The notes under the pieces: model-generated | What the model was told of the DNA's origin: nothing | Database searches by the model: none | What the model saw: the letters and a program-made list of their open reading frames with translations, nothing else | Assembly: GCF_028649395.1 (NCBI RefSeq) | Contig: NZ_JAQSUW010000014.1 | Span: forward strand, 604,315 to 668,314 | Direction: 5' to 3' | Source: Pseudomonas sp. Gutcm_11s | Lineage (GTDB): Bacteria; Pseudomonadota; Gammaproteobacteria; Pseudomonadales; Pseudomonadaceae | DNA: 64,000 bases | Made by a program: the position numbers and the translations under genes | Shown here: positions 1 through 8,530 of the stretch, piece after piece | How positions within the stretch are numbered: the stretch's first letter is position 1 | How the letters are laid out: each line of letters opens with the position of its first letter

Positions 1-314
1 GCGGCCTCGGCGTCGTCCTTGTAGTTGACGCCGTAGATCACCACGCCGGCCTTGGCCAGGCTGTTGAGCATCTGGTGCTCGGCCTTGCAGGTCGGGCACC
101 AGGTGGCCCAGACGTTGATCAGCGCCGGGCCCTTGAAGTCGGCCTGGGTCAGCAGACGCTGCGGCTGCTCCAGGTCCGGCAGGCTGAAGGCCGGCAGCGG
201 CTTGTCGATCAGCGCCGACGGCAGTTCCTGCGGATCGAGGAACAGGCCCTTGTAGAGAAACACCGCCATGCCGAGGAACAGCGCCAGCGGAACCAGCAGG
301 ATCAGTCGCTTCAT
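1..314 (-). CDS. ccmG: CcmG/DsbE thiol:disulfide oxidoreductase, partial (N-terminal part)
   Basis: Membrane-anchored periplasmic thioredoxin-like protein that reduces the CXXC cysteines of apocytochrome c before heme ligation. About 104 codons are present and the gene runs off the left edge. Residues 4-22 form a hydrophobic signal anchor. The redox motif WCPTC places the active cysteines at about 73 and 76, after a typical 'LINVWATW' strand. The ATG overlaps the TGA of ccmF by four bases, so the two are translationally coupled. Its position at the end of ccmABCDEF fits the standard order, with ccmH expected beyond the edge. The truncation is only due to the window boundary. Confidence 0.95.
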   Translation of the reverse strand, partial: MKRLILLVPLALFLGMAVFLYKGLFLDPQELPSALIDKPLPAFSLPDLEQPQRLLTQADFKGPALINVWATWCPTCKAEHQMLNSLAKAGVVIYGVNYKDDAEA

Positions 315-2299
315 ACGGCAGCTTCCTCGAGGCCGAGAACGTCACGCACGCGGGTGCGCACCTTGACCCGGTAGCGCGGATCGAAGGCCGCCAGCAGGCC
401 GCCGAGGCCCATCATCAGGCCGCCCAGCCAGATCCAGCGCACGTAGGGCTTGATGTGCACGCGCACGGCCCAGGCACCGTCTTCCAGCGGCTCGCCGAGG
501 GCGACGTAGAGGTCACGGGTGAAGCCGGCGGAAATGCCCGCCTCGGTCATCGGCATCTGCTGCACGGTATACAGGCGCTTCTCCGGATGCAGCACGGCGA
601 TTTCCTCGCCATCTTCCAGCACACGCACGGTGCCTTTGTCCGAAGTGAAGTTGGGGCCCTCGAAGTGCTGCGCCCCCTCGAAGACGAAGCGGTAACCGCC
701 CAGCTCCAGCGACTCACCCGGCGCCAGGCGCAGGTCACGCTCGGCGCTGCCATGGCTGACCAGCACCACGCCGACCGCGCACGCGGCGATGCCGAGATGT
801 GCCAGTTGCATGCCCCAGTAGCTGCTGGAGAGGCTGCGAACGCCCTTGAACAGGCCCTTGTGGCGGCACTTGTCGAGCAGGTCGCGCACGCCGGCCAGCA
901 GCACCCAGAAGGCCAGCAGGAACACCGCCAGCACGGTCCAGTGGAAGTCGCCGAAGGCCCAGCTGGCGAGGAAGCCCAGCGCCACGCTGGCGATCAGCAC
1001 CGGGGTGAGCATGCCGCGCAGCCACTTGACCGGGGTGTCCTTCCAGCGCACCAGCACGCCAACCGCCATGACCAGCATCAGCAGCGCCATCAGTGGTACG
1101 AACAGGGCGTTGAAGTAAGGCGGGCCGACCGACAGCTTGGCGCCGGTCAGCGCATCGAGCACCAGCGGATAGAGGGTGCCGAGCAGGATCATCGCGGCCG
1201 CCACCACCAGCACCAGGTTGTTGGCCAGCAGGAAGGTTTCACGCGACCACAGGGCGAAGCCGACCTGACTCTTGACCACCGGTGCACGCACGGCGAACAG
1301 CGCCAGCGAGCTCCCAACCACGATCAGCAGGAACACCAGGATGAACACGCCGCGCTCCGGGTCGTTGGCGAAGGCATGCACCGAGGTGAGCACGCCGGAA
1401 CGGACCAGGAAGGTGCCGAGCAGGCTCAGGGAGAAAGCGGCGATGGCCAGCAGCACGGTCCAGCTCTTGAACACGCCACGCTTCTCGGTCACCGCCAACG
1501 AGTGAATCAGCGCGGTGCCGACCAGCCAGGGCATGAACGAGGCGTTCTCCACCGGGTCCCAGAACCACCAGCCACCCCAGCCCAGTTCGTAGTAGGCCCA
1601 CCAGGAGCCGAGGGCGATACCGACGCCGAGGAAAGCCCAGGCGACGATGGTCCACGGACGCGACCAGCGCGCCCAGGCGGCGTCCAGCTTGCCGCCCAGC
1701 AGCGCGGCGATGGCGAAGGCGAAGGCCACCGAGAAGCCGACGTAGCCCATGTAGAGCATCGGCGGATGCACGATCAGGCCGAAGTCCTGCAGCAGCGGGT
1801 TGAGGTCGCGGCCATCCATGGGGCTGTCCGGCAGCAGGCGCTCGAAGGGGTTGGAGGTGATGATCAGGAACAGCAGGAAGCCGACGCTGATCATGCCCAT
1901 CACGGCCAGCACGCGGGCCAGCATCACTTCCGGCAGCTGGCGCGAGAAAATCGCCACGGCGAAGGTCCAGCCGCCGAGGATCAGTGCCCACAGCAGCAGC
2001 GAGCCCTCGTGCGCGCCCCATACGGCGCTGAACTTGTAGTACCAGGGCAAGGCGCTGTTGGAGTTGCTGGCCACGTAGGCCACGGAGAAGTCGTCGGCCA
2101 TGAAGGCCCAGGTCAGGCAGGCGAAGGAAAACGCCAGCATGATGAACTGGCCCCAGGCCGCCGGCTGGGCCAGGCCCATCCACTGGCGATCACCGCGCCA
2201 GGCACCGATCAGCGGCAGGGTCGACTGGACGATGGCCAGGCACAGGGCGAGGATCAGGGCCACATGCCCCAGTTCGGGAATCATCAGCGCGGCGTTCAT
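311..2299 (-). CDS. ccmF: Cytochrome c heme lyase subunit CcmF
   Basis: Large inner-membrane subunit of the CcmFH heme ligation complex, which attaches heme from holo-CcmE to apocytochrome c. The 662-residue length is normal. Many hydrophobic segments are visible, and the tryptophan-rich WWD signature lies near residues 241-249 (WGGWWFWDP), the heme-handling loop of the CcmF/CcmC family. A conserved 'HPPMLYMGY' stretch lies near 178-186. It overlaps ccmE and ccmG by ATGA junctions, as expected for an operon in which stoichiometry is coupled. Nothing looks damaged. Confidence 0.97.
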   Translation of the reverse strand: MNAALMIPELGHVALILALCLAIVQSTLPLIGAWRGDRQWMGLAQPAAWGQFIMLAFSFACLTWAFMADDFSVAYVASNSNSALPWYYKFSAVWGAHEGSLLLWALILGGWTFAVAIFSRQLPEVMLARVLAVMGMISVGFLLFLIITSNPFERLLPDSPMDGRDLNPLLQDFGLIVHPPMLYMGYVGFSVAFAFAIAALLGGKLDAAWARWSRPWTIVAWAFLGVGIALGSWWAYYELGWGGWWFWDPVENASFMPWLVGTALIHSLAVTEKRGVFKSWTVLLAIAAFSLSLLGTFLVRSGVLTSVHAFANDPERGVFILVFLLIVVGSSLALFAVRAPVVKSQVGFALWSRETFLLANNLVLVVAAAMILLGTLYPLVLDALTGAKLSVGPPYFNALFVPLMALLMLVMAVGVLVRWKDTPVKWLRGMLTPVLIASVALGFLASWAFGDFHWTVLAVFLLAFWVLLAGVRDLLDKCRHKGLFKGVRSLSSSYWGMQLAHLGIAACAVGVVLVSHGSAERDLRLAPGESLELGGYRFVFEGAQHFEGPNFTSDKGTVRVLEDGEEIAVLHPEKRLYTVQQMPMTEAGISAGFTRDLYVALGEPLEDGAWAVRVHIKPYVRWIWLGGLMMGLGGLLAAFDPRYRVKVRTRVRDVLGLEEAAV

Positions 2300-2751
2300 T
2301 GCTTGGCCTCGCCTTCGGCCGGGAGCTTGCCGCTCTCCTTGAGCGCCTTGGTCACTTCCGGCGGCATGTAGTTCTCGTCGTGCTTGGCCAGCACCTCATC
2401 GGCGACCAGCACGCCCTCTGCGTTGAGCTTGCCGAGGGCGACGATGCCCTGCTCCTCGCGGAACAGGTCCGGCAGGATGCCGCGGTATCGAATGGTCACG
2501 TTCTTGGCGAAGTCGGTGACCACGAATTCGACGTCCAGCGAGTCGGCGGAACGCTTGACCGAGCCCTTGGCGACCATGCCGCCGGCGCGGATACGGGTGT
2601 CCTGCGGCGCCTCACCATTGGCGATCTGGGTCGGGGTGTAGAACAGGTTGATGTTCTCCTGCAACGCGCTGAGGGCCAGGCCCACGGCGGCAGAGACACC
2701 GACCAGGATGGCCAGGATGATGTACAGGCGTTTCTTGCGGACCGCGTTCAC
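2296..2751 (-). CDS. ccmE: Heme chaperone CcmE
   Basis: Periplasmic membrane-anchored chaperone that covalently binds heme and passes it to CcmF. I chose the GTG at 2751 (protein begins [10 protein letters not shown]) rather than any upstream start, because the basic N-terminus followed by a transmembrane anchor (about residues 9-28) is the family pattern and gives 151 residues, the normal length. The heme-binding motif HDENY places the covalent heme histidine at about 124 and the axial tyrosine at 128. It is coupled to ccmF by ATGA and overlaps the ccmD end by a few bases. Confidence 0.95.
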   Translation of the reverse strand: MNAVRKKRLYIILAILVGVSAAVGLALSALQENINLFYTPTQIANGEAPQDTRIRAGGMVAKGSVKRSADSLDVEFVVTDFAKNVTIRYRGILPDLFREEQGIVALGKLNAEGVLVADEVLAKHDENYMPPEVTKALKESGKLPAEGEAKQ

Positions 2752-2924
2752 TGTTGTTTCTCCCGGCGCAAACGACGCGCCTCGTCTTGCAGATAACGCC
2801 GGCGCGCTAGGATCGGCAGCACGACGTTGAGGGCCAGCACCGCCAGGCTGATGCCGTAGGCCGACCACACGTAAGCGCCATGGCTACCCATGGCGAGGAA
2901 TTCGCTGAAAGAGGCGAAACTCAT
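2748..2924 (-). CDS. ccmD: Heme exporter accessory protein CcmD
   Basis: Small 58-residue membrane protein that helps release holo-CcmE from the CcmABC complex. The sequence starts [10 protein letters not shown], has one transmembrane helix (about residues 20-41) and ends in a highly basic cytoplasmic tail rich in Arg and Lys, all typical of CcmD. The ATG overlaps the ccmC TGA by four bases (ATGA). The start is fixed by this junction and by position between ccmC and ccmE. Confidence 0.92.
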   Translation of the reverse strand: MSFASFSEFLAMGSHGAYVWSAYGISLAVLALNVVLPILARRRYLQDEARRLRREKQQ

Positions 2925-3679
2925 GCCCTGCCCTCCACCAGACGCGCGACTTCGGCGCGCACCCAGCTGCTGCGGGCCTCGCGCTTGAGCACTTCGGTAC
3001 GCATGCGATAGAGCAGCACGGCGCCGAGGAAGCAGTAGAAGCCCAGCACGCAGAGCAGCAGCGGCAGCCACATCTCGACGTTCATGCTGGCCTTGCCGGT
3101 GACCTTGAAGGTGGCCGGCTGGTGCAGGGTGTTCCACCACTCCACCGACTTCTGGATGATCGGGATATTCACCGCGCCGACCAGCGCCAGCACAGCGCAG
3201 GCCTTGGCCGCGCTGTCGCGGTTGCTGATCGCATTGCCCAGGGCGATGACGCCGAAGTAGAGGAACAGCAGGATCAGCATCGAGGTCAGGCGCGCGTCCC
3301 ACACCCAGTAGGTGCCCCAGGTCGGCTTGCCCCAGATGGCGCCGGTGACCAGCGCGACGAAGCACAGCCAGGCGCCGATCGGCGCGGCCTGCTGCAGCGC
3401 CACGTCGGCCAGTTTCATCTTCCATACCAGGCCGACGATGCCGGCCACCGCCATCAGCAGGTAGCAGGACTGGGCGAGGAACGCCGCCGGCACGTGGATG
3501 TAGATGATCCGGTAGCTATTGCCCTGGTACTTCTCCGGCGGCGCGAAGGCCAGCCCCCAGACGATGCCGACGGCAAGCAGCACGACGGCTGCCGCAGCCA
3601 GCCAGGGCAGCCAACGGCCGCTGCGCTCATAGAACCACTTGGGCGAACCCCACTGGTGAAACCAGGTCCATCTCATCAC
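2921..3679 (-). CDS. ccmC: Heme trafficking protein CcmC
   Basis: Inner-membrane protein that loads heme onto CcmE in the periplasm. It has 252 residues with about six hydrophobic helices. The tryptophan-rich motif '[13 protein letters not shown]', the CcmC version of the WWD domain, lies in the middle of the protein between helices. The N-terminus ([17 protein letters not shown]) matches the family; the second Met at 3676 is an equally possible start. It lies 13 bases after ccmB and is coupled to ccmD. Confidence 0.96.
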   Translation of the reverse strand: MMRWTWFHQWGSPKWFYERSGRWLPWLAAAAVVLLAVGIVWGLAFAPPEKYQGNSYRIIYIHVPAAFLAQSCYLLMAVAGIVGLVWKMKLADVALQQAAPIGAWLCFVALVTGAIWGKPTWGTYWVWDARLTSMLILLFLYFGVIALGNAISNRDSAAKACAVLALVGAVNIPIIQKSVEWWNTLHQPATFKVTGKASMNVEMWLPLLLCVLGFYCFLGAVLLYRMRTEVLKREARSSWVRAEVARLVEGRA

Positions 3680-3692
3680 GGTGACTCTTTAG

Positions 3693-4364
3693 TTATTCGC
3701 CGATGCTGATCTTCAGCCCGGCGCCGATTGCAAAGGGTGTCAGGGTGACCGCCAGGGCGGTCAGGCTGGCCAGCCACAACAGGTGACCGGCCGCCGGCAA
3801 TCCTTGCAGGGCTGCTTGCAGCGCCCCGGTGCCGAGAATCAGCACCGGGATGTACAGCGGCAGTATCAGTAGCGCCAGCAGCAGGCCGCCGCGCTTGAGA
3901 CCGACGGTCAGCGCCGCGCCGACAGCGCCGAGCAGGCTCAGCACCGGGGTACCGAGCAGCAGCGACGCCAGCAGTACCGGCAGGCAGCGCCCCGGCAGGC
4001 CGAGCATCAGCGCCAGCAGCGGCGCCAGCAGCACCAGGGCCAGGCCCGAGAACAGCCAGTGTGCCAGCACCTTGGCCAGCACCAGAAGAGGCAGCGGGTG
4101 CGACGAAAGGACCCACTGCTCCAGCGAACCATCCTCGAAATCACTGCGGAAAAGCCCGTCCAGCGAGAGCAGCACGGCCAAAAGCGCCGCTACCCAGATC
4201 AGCCCGGGCGACAAGGTCTGTAACAGATTGGTCTCAGGACCGACCGCCAGCGGGAACAGGGCGATGACGATGGCGAAGAACACCAGCGGGTTGGCCAGCT
4301 CGGCCGGACGACGAAACAGCAGGCGCGCCTCGCGGGCCAGCAGCAGGAGGAAGACGCTGTTCAT
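3693..4364 (-). CDS. ccmB: Heme exporter permease CcmB
   Basis: Membrane subunit of the CcmAB ABC transporter, whose ATP hydrolysis releases holo-CcmE from CcmC. The start is the ATG at 4364 ([20 protein letters not shown]), which overlaps the ccmA stop by ATGA. A much longer reading frame upstream lies wholly within ccmA and is not real. The protein has 223 residues with about six hydrophobic segments and the family N-terminal motif '[12 protein letters not shown]'. Confidence 0.95.
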   Translation of the reverse strand: MNSVFLLLLAREARLLFRRPAELANPLVFFAIVIALFPLAVGPETNLLQTLSPGLIWVAALLAVLLSLDGLFRSDFEDGSLEQWVLSSHPLPLLVLAKVLAHWLFSGLALVLLAPLLALMLGLPGRCLPVLLASLLLGTPVLSLLGAVGAALTVGLKRGGLLLALLILPLYIPVLILGTGALQAALQGLPAAGHLLWLASLTALAVTLTPFAIGAGLKISIGE

Positions 4365-4996
4365 GCTGCGCGCTGCCCCAGGTCGAGCACGCGATAGCCG
4401 GACGGCACCTGCTGCAACGTGTGGTGAGTGGTCAGCACGACCAGGCCGCCGCGCTCGCAGTGCTGGGCCAGATGGGCTTCCAGCTGCGCCACGCCCTGTT
4501 TGTCCAGGGCGGTGAAGGGTTCGTCGAGAATCCACAGCGGCGGCGCATCCAGATACAGACGGGCCAGCGCGACGCGGCGCTGCTGGCCGGCGGACAGGGT
4601 GTGGCAAGGCACATCCTCGAAACCACGCAGACCGACGGCCTCCAGCGCCTGCCAGATCGCCTCGCGATCGGCCGGCCGGTGCAGGGCGCAGAGCCAGGCT
4701 AGGTTCTCTTCGGCGGTGAGCAGCCCCTTGATACCGGCAGCGTGGCCGATCCATAGCAGGCTGCTACCCAGTTCGCCGCCCTGGCGGGCCAGCGGCTTGT
4801 CATTCAACAGCACCTCGCCGGCCGTTGGCTGCATCAACCCGGCGAGCAGGCGCAGCAGGCTGGTCTTGCCGCTGCCGTTGGGACCAGCCACCTGCAACAG
4901 GGTGCCGCCGCCGAGGTCCAAATCCAGACCCTCGAACAGCAGGCGCCAATCCCGCTCACAGGCGAGGGCAACGGCTTGGAGTCGTGGACTGGTCAC
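4361..4996 (-). CDS. ccmA: Heme exporter ATPase CcmA
   Basis: Cytoplasmic ATP-binding subunit of CcmAB. It has 211 residues, with Walker [10 protein letters not shown] at about 38-46, the ABC signature [14 protein letters not shown] in the second half, and Walker B ending in [10 protein letters not shown]. It is the first gene of the ccm operon, and a near-perfect -10 element lies upstream (see 5087-5115). Divergent from it is a FliK-like gene on the other strand, so the flagellar and ccm loci meet here. Confidence 0.97.
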   Translation of the reverse strand: MTSPRLQAVALACERDWRLLFEGLDLDLGGGTLLQVAGPNGSGKTSLLRLLAGLMQPTAGEVLLNDKPLARQGGELGSSLLWIGHAAGIKGLLTAEENLAWLCALHRPADREAIWQALEAVGLRGFEDVPCHTLSAGQQRRVALARLYLDAPPLWILDEPFTALDKQGVAQLEAHLAQHCERGGLVVLTTHHTLQQVPSGYRVLDLGQRAA

Positions 4997-5086
4997 TGCA
5001 TGGCATCCCGGAGGGGTTCAAGTCGGAGGGGGGCTGGCCGCTATACTGGTGCAAGTTGACCGTACAGCCAGCCCGAACGGGGCGGC

Positions 5087-5115
5087 ATTATACATGCCGG
5101 GCTTCGCCCTCCGAA
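5087..5115 (-). promoter_or_regulatory. Candidate sigma-70 promoter of ccmA operon
   Basis: On the minus strand a perfect TATAAT (5087-5092) is preceded by a 17-base spacer and a weak -35, TTCGGA (5110-5115). It points at ccmA, about 90 bases downstream. The assignment rests on the -10 element and position only. Confidence 0.45.
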
Positions 5116-5126
5116 GCCGGCTTTTT
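5096..5126 (+). terminator. Terminator-like hairpin in the leader of the FliK-like gene
   Basis: The arms GCCGG(G)CTTCG (5096-5106) and CGAAGCCGGC (5112-5121) pair with one bulged G, leaving a five-base loop, and are followed by TTTTT (5122-5126) on the plus strand. It ends only about 20 bases before the ATG of the plus-strand gene at 5146. It could therefore be an attenuator for that gene, or a stop for plus-strand antisense transcription coming out of ccmA. Confidence 0.5.
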
Positions 5127-5145
5127 GACAGGGTGTGACCCGGCC

Positions 5146-6693
5146 ATGGCAGAAATCAGCAGTACTCGCCCGCTTCCCGCGGCGACGCCGACCACCCGAC
5201 CCGCCGCGAACCCCGCGGCCGATCTGGCGGTGAAGCTGCTGCAGCCGCTGGAAGGCATGCTCGCGGCAGGCGAGACAGCCAAGGCCGAGGTGCTGGCAGC
5301 CAAGGAAACGGCGCAGAGCTTCCAGCTGCTGCTCAAGCTGACCCTGGACAGCGGCAAGCAGGCCACCCTCGAAGCCAGCAGCTCACGCCCGCTGGCCCAG
5401 GGCACCACCCTGGCCGTCACCGCGCTCTCGGAAACCCGTCTGGCCGTTGCCTTGCAAGGTGGCGATACGCGTCTGCTCACCAGCCTGGATCTCGACCAGC
5501 TTCCCGTTGGCACCCTGCTGCAAGGCAAGGTCGAATCCCGTGAGCAGATCGCCCAGCTCAAGGCCCAACAGACTCTGTACCGGGTAGTGGTCAATCTGCT
5601 CAACACCTCGCTGTCCGGCAGCAAGCTGAGCGTCGAGACACCGCTACCGCTGCCCATCGGCAGCCTGCTCACCGCGCAGGTGCAGGGCAGCCAGAACCTC
5701 GCCTTCCTGCCCCTGAGCGGGCGCCTGGACCAACTGGTGCTGGGCCAGCAGCTGGCCGCCCAGCAAAGCCGCCAGGGTTCCCTGGAAGGACTGTTCAAGG
5801 GCCTGCAAGGCATGGCCCAGCAGGATGGGCTGCCGAGCGAGCTGCGCACCAGCATCGACAAGCTGCTTGGCCTATTCCCTGACGGCAAGCAACTCAGCAG
5901 CCCCGATGGCCTGGCCAAGGCCATGGAGCAGAGTGGTGTGTTCCTCGAGGCCAAGATGCTCGGCGGTCAGGCGCAGCAATTGCCGCAGGATCTCAAGGCC
6001 AGCCTGCTGCGCCTCGTGGCGCAACTGCTACCCAACCTGCCTGGCGGTGCCCCCATGCCCGCTGCCAGCGCCAGCAACGCGCTGGCCCAGGCCCTGCCCT
6101 CGTTCGTCCGCAACGCGCTCGGCGCACTCGGCCAGGTCAGCCTGCGCCAGCAGGCCATGAGCTTCCCCCTGCCCTCGCGCCTGCTGCAGTCGATGGATGA
6201 AGAGGCGGACCTGGAGACCCTGCTCAAACTGGCCGCCGCCGCCGTGTCGCGCCTGCAGACCCATCAGCTGTCGAGCCTGGCGCAGACCCAGGTGACGCCG
6301 GAAGGCAACCTGCTGACCACCTGGCAGCTGGAGCTGCCGATGCGCAACCAGCACGACGTGGTGCCGCTGCAGGTCAAGCTGCAGCGCGAAGAGTCCGGAG
6401 CCGAGACCCGCAAGGAGCAGAAGGAAACCCTGTGGCGCATCGATCTGGCCTTCGATCTCTACCCGCTGGGGCCGCTGCAGGTGCAGGCACAGCTGCTGCG
6501 CGGCAGCCTGTCCAGCCAGCTGTGGGCCGAGCGCGCCGACACTGCTCTGCTGATCGACCAGGAACTGGATAATCTACGCCAGCGCCTGCTCGGCGCCGGT
6601 CTCGAAGTCGGTGAACTGAGCTGCCGCCAGGGCATGCCGCCGCAAGGACCCAAGACACATCTGGAGCAACGCTGGGTGGACGAGACCGCATGA
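5146..6693 (+). CDS. FliK-like hook-length control family protein (second copy)
   Basis: A 515-residue protein with a long Gln/Leu/Ala-rich N-terminal part and a C-terminal Flg_hook-type domain (about residues 390-500) with alternating hydrophobic strands and 'LWRIDLAFDLYPLGPLQVQ'-like sequence. FliK measures hook length and triggers the FlhB export switch. The genuine cluster fliK is at 28229-29530, so this is a paralog. The ATG at 5146 (MAEISSTRPL) is chosen because upstream codons in this frame lie in the intergenic leader and within ccmA antisense sequence. Its stop overlaps the ATG of an FlhB-C-like gene, which strengthens a role in secretion switching. Function is inferred from domain and neighbour only. 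Confidence 0.85.
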   Translation: MAEISSTRPLPAATPTTRPAANPAADLAVKLLQPLEGMLAAGETAKAEVLAAKETAQSFQLLLKLTLDSGKQATLEASSSRPLAQGTTLAVTALSETRLAVALQGGDTRLLTSLDLDQLPVGTLLQGKVESREQIAQLKAQQTLYRVVVNLLNTSLSGSKLSVETPLPLPIGSLLTAQVQGSQNLAFLPLSGRLDQLVLGQQLAAQQSRQGSLEGLFKGLQGMAQQDGLPSELRTSIDKLLGLFPDGKQLSSPDGLAKAMEQSGVFLEAKMLGGQAQQLPQDLKASLLRLVAQLLPNLPGGAPMPAASASNALAQALPSFVRNALGALGQVSLRQQAMSFPLPSRLLQSMDEEADLETLLKLAAAAVSRLQTHQLSSLAQTQVTPEGNLLTTWQLELPMRNQHDVVPLQVKLQREESGAETRKEQKETLWRIDLAFDLYPLGPLQVQAQLLRGSLSSQLWAERADTALLIDQELDNLRQRLLGAGLEVGELSCRQGMPPQGPKTHLEQRWVDETA

Positions 6694-7028
6694 AGCAGGA
6701 CAAGGCACCCCGCCAGGCCATCGCCCTCTCCTACGACGGCGCCAATGCCCCCAGCCTCACGGCCAAGGGCGACGACGAACTGGCCGAGGCCATCCTGGCC
6801 ATCGCCCGCGAGTATGAAGTCCCGATCTACGAGAACGCCGAGCTGGTGCGCCTGCTGGCGCGCCTGGAACTGGGCGATGCGATTCCCGAACCGCTGTATC
6901 GCACCATCGCCGAGATCATCGCCTTCGCCTGGTATCTCAAGGGCAAACGCCCGGCCGGCTTCGTCGAGGACCCGGCGGAGCGTGATATCAGTCCATCCCA
7001 GCCGCGGTTGGCTGCCCCTCGAGAATGA
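6690..7028 (+). CDS. FlhB C-terminal-domain-like protein (FlhX-type)
   Basis: A 112-residue soluble protein that aligns by eye with the cytoplasmic autocleavage product of FlhB. 'RQAIALSYDGANAPSLTAKG' matches the stretch just after the cleavage site of the real FlhB (FAVALKYDPAKGNAPMLLAKG), and 'EYEVPIYENAELVRLLARLELGDAIPEPLYRTIAEIIAFAWYLK' follows the rest. The NPTH cleavage tetrapeptide and all membrane helices are missing. The ATG overlaps the stop of the FliK-like gene (ATGA). Such stand-alone FlhB C-domains can support export gating in other bacteria; that role here is inference. The 3' end overlaps the convergent rhodanese gene by 41 bases. Confidence 0.88.
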   Translation: MKQDKAPRQAIALSYDGANAPSLTAKGDDELAEAILAIAREYEVPIYENAELVRLLARLELGDAIPEPLYRTIAEIIAFAWYLKGKRPAGFVEDPAERDISPSQPRLAAPRE

Positions 7029-7449
7029 AGGCGAACAACTCGCCCTCCTGCCCCTTGCCCTGGGGGAAGTCCAGCAGCTGCCAGGCGAAGTAGCCGGTGC
7101 GGAAGTAGTACACCTGCTGGAAGCCCCAACCGACGGCGCGGCGTGCGGCCTCGGCACTGTGTGGACAGACCTCGCTGTCGCAGTACAGCACTATCGGCAT
7201 GTTGCGCGGCCAGTCCGGCCCGGACAATTCCTCGAAACGCTGGTCCAGTGCCAGGTGCAGCGCTCCGTGCACATGCCCCCAGCCCCACTCGCGGGACGGG
7301 CGCACGTCGATGAACAACACACCGTATTCGTAGAGCTGGCGAGCCTGCACGGCATTCACCGTCGTCGCCCCTCTGACTTCCAGTGGAGCCTCGCTGGCTC
7401 CCACACTCGGCATGACCAGGCACAGCAGCAACATCAATGCAAAACGCAT
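6988..7449 (-). CDS. Exported rhodanese-like domain protein
   Basis: A 153-residue protein with a signal peptide (about residues 1-19, MRFALMLLLCLVMPSVGAS) and one rhodanese fold. The 'LFIDVRPSREW' strand (about 44-54), the 'GHVHGALHL' segment and an active-loop cysteine at about 90 in YCDSEVCPHS are visible. The substrate is unknown; rhodaneses move sulfane sulfur or bind oxyanions. A strong ribosome binding site, GAGGAGG, sits just before the ATG. It follows fipA by 119 bases on the same strand and ends inside the 3' end of the convergent FlhX-like gene. Confidence 0.85.
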   Translation of the reverse strand: MRFALMLLLCLVMPSVGASEAPLEVRGATTVNAVQARQLYEYGVLFIDVRPSREWGWGHVHGALHLALDQRFEELSGPDWPRNMPIVLYCDSEVCPHSAEAARRAVGWGFQQVYYFRTGYFAWQLLDFPQGKGQEGELFAFILEGQPTAAGMD

Positions 7450-7568
7450 GGTGGACCTCCTCGAGAAGTCAGCTCCATGAGTTCAGCTTAGGCAGGCGGG
7501 CGCCCCATGCTTGGAACCATTAAGGTCGCGCGGGCGAGGAAACAGAACTTAAGGATGTAAGGGAAGGC

Positions 7569-7973
7569 TCAAGAACGCTGCTTTTGCGCCATATGCAGGC
7601 GGCTGACCAGCTCGGCCTCGGCCTGACTCAGGCCACAGGAATGCGTCAGATCATCAACGCTGGCGCCCATCCCCGCCAGGCGCGCGGCCTGGGTGAAGGA
7701 CAGGCTGGAAGGATCGCGCTGCTCCATCTGGTTGAGCTTGTCCGGCAGTGGAGCCACTACCCGGCGCAGCTCGTGGAGCTCCTCACCCATGCGAATGCTT
7801 CCGGTGAGGTAGGCATCCAGGCGGCGCGACACCTCCTTGAGCCGCTGATCACGGAGGGCGTCGCGCTCTTTCTGCAGCTCAGCCTGCTGGCGCAGCTTCA
7901 GCGAAAGCTGATAGCAAGCGCCGGCAAGCAGCACGCAGAACAGGCCGAGCACGGCCACCGCGATCTCTAGCAT
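7569..7973 (-). CDS. fipA: FipA, FlhF-interacting DUF2802 protein
   Basis: A 134-residue protein with one N-terminal transmembrane helix (about residues 3-21), a charged helical coiled-coil-like region (about 25-80) and a C-terminal DUF2802 domain (about 85-130, 'DPSSLSFTQAARLAGMGASVDDLTHSCGLSQAEAELV'). This architecture matches FipA, which binds the GTPase FlhF and helps place the flagellum at the cell pole. FlhF is encoded at 18289-19614. It lies three bases after cheW and seems to be the end of the parC-parP-cheW unit. The name rests on domain order and genomic context. Confidence 0.8.
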   Translation of the reverse strand: MLEIAVAVLGLFCVLLAGACYQLSLKLRQQAELQKERDALRDQRLKEVSRRLDAYLTGSIRMGEELHELRRVVAPLPDKLNQMEQRDPSSLSFTQAARLAGMGASVDDLTHSCGLSQAEAELVSRLHMAQKQRS

Positions 7974-7976
7974 GGG

Positions 7977-8456
7977 TCAGATGCTCTCCAGCTCGGACCA
8001 CTCTTCCTCGGTCATCATCTTGTCCAGCTCGACCAGGATGAGCAGCTCGCCGTTCTTGTTGCACACTCCCTGAATGAACTTGGCGGACTCGTCGTTACCG
8101 ACGTTCGGCGCGGTCTCTACCTCGGACTGGCGCAGGTAGACCACTTCGGCAACGCTATCGACCAGGATGCCGACCACCTGCTTGTCCGCCTCGATGATCA
8201 CGATACGGGTGTTGTCGGTAACCGGTGCCGGCGACAGACCGAAGCGCTGGCGGGTGTCGATCACGGTGACCACGTTGCCGCGCAGGTTGATGATGCCGAG
8301 CACATAGGCCGGAGCCCCTGGAACCGGAGCGATCTCGGTGTAACGCAGCACTTCCTGCACCTGCATCACGTTGATGCCGTAGGTCTCGTTATCCAGACGG
8401 AAGGTCACCCACTGCAGAATCGGATCTTCGGAACCTTGCGCTGACGATTTCTTCAT
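7977..8456 (-). CDS. cheW: Chemotaxis adaptor CheW
   Basis: A 159-residue single CheW domain (about residues 15-150) that couples chemoreceptors to CheA in the polar array. Family features include 'LGIINLRGNVVTVIDTRQRFGL' (given here as the conserved NLRG strand-turn) and 'VVGILVDSVAEV'. The C-terminus is acidic. It lies 74 bases after the ParP-like gene, with a small GC hairpin between them, and is three bases from fipA. Confidence 0.96.
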   Translation of the reverse strand: MKKSSAQGSEDPILQWVTFRLDNETYGINVMQVQEVLRYTEIAPVPGAPAYVLGIINLRGNVVTVIDTRQRFGLSPAPVTDNTRIVIIEADKQVVGILVDSVAEVVYLRQSEVETAPNVGNDESAKFIQGVCNKNGELLILVELDKMMTEEEWSELESI

Positions 8457-8505
8457 GTCCCTAGCCTCAAGTTCGCGGGTCTACCCGCTTGTCGTTAACT
8501 ATAGA

Positions 8506-8523
8506 GCCCCGCGCGAACGGGGC
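8506..8523 (-). terminator. Small GC hairpin between ParP-like gene and cheW
   Basis: Inverted repeat GCCCCG / CGGGGC with a six-base loop, just after the stop region of the ParP-like gene. On the minus strand it is followed by TCTATAGTT, not a real T run, so it is at best a weak terminator or an mRNA processing/stability stem. Confidence 0.35.
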
Positions 8524-8530
8524 GTTGCAT

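Noticed and set aside
455..2371. A 638-codon open frame on the plus strand
   Set aside because: It is antisense to ccmF, with His/Gln-rich shadow composition and no recognisable domain.
6690..7028. The FlhB-like gene as a broken flhB remnant
   Set aside because: It has its own ATG coupled to the previous gene, an intact frame and a complete C-domain fold, and homologous stand-alone versions are known; a pseudogene is less likely.
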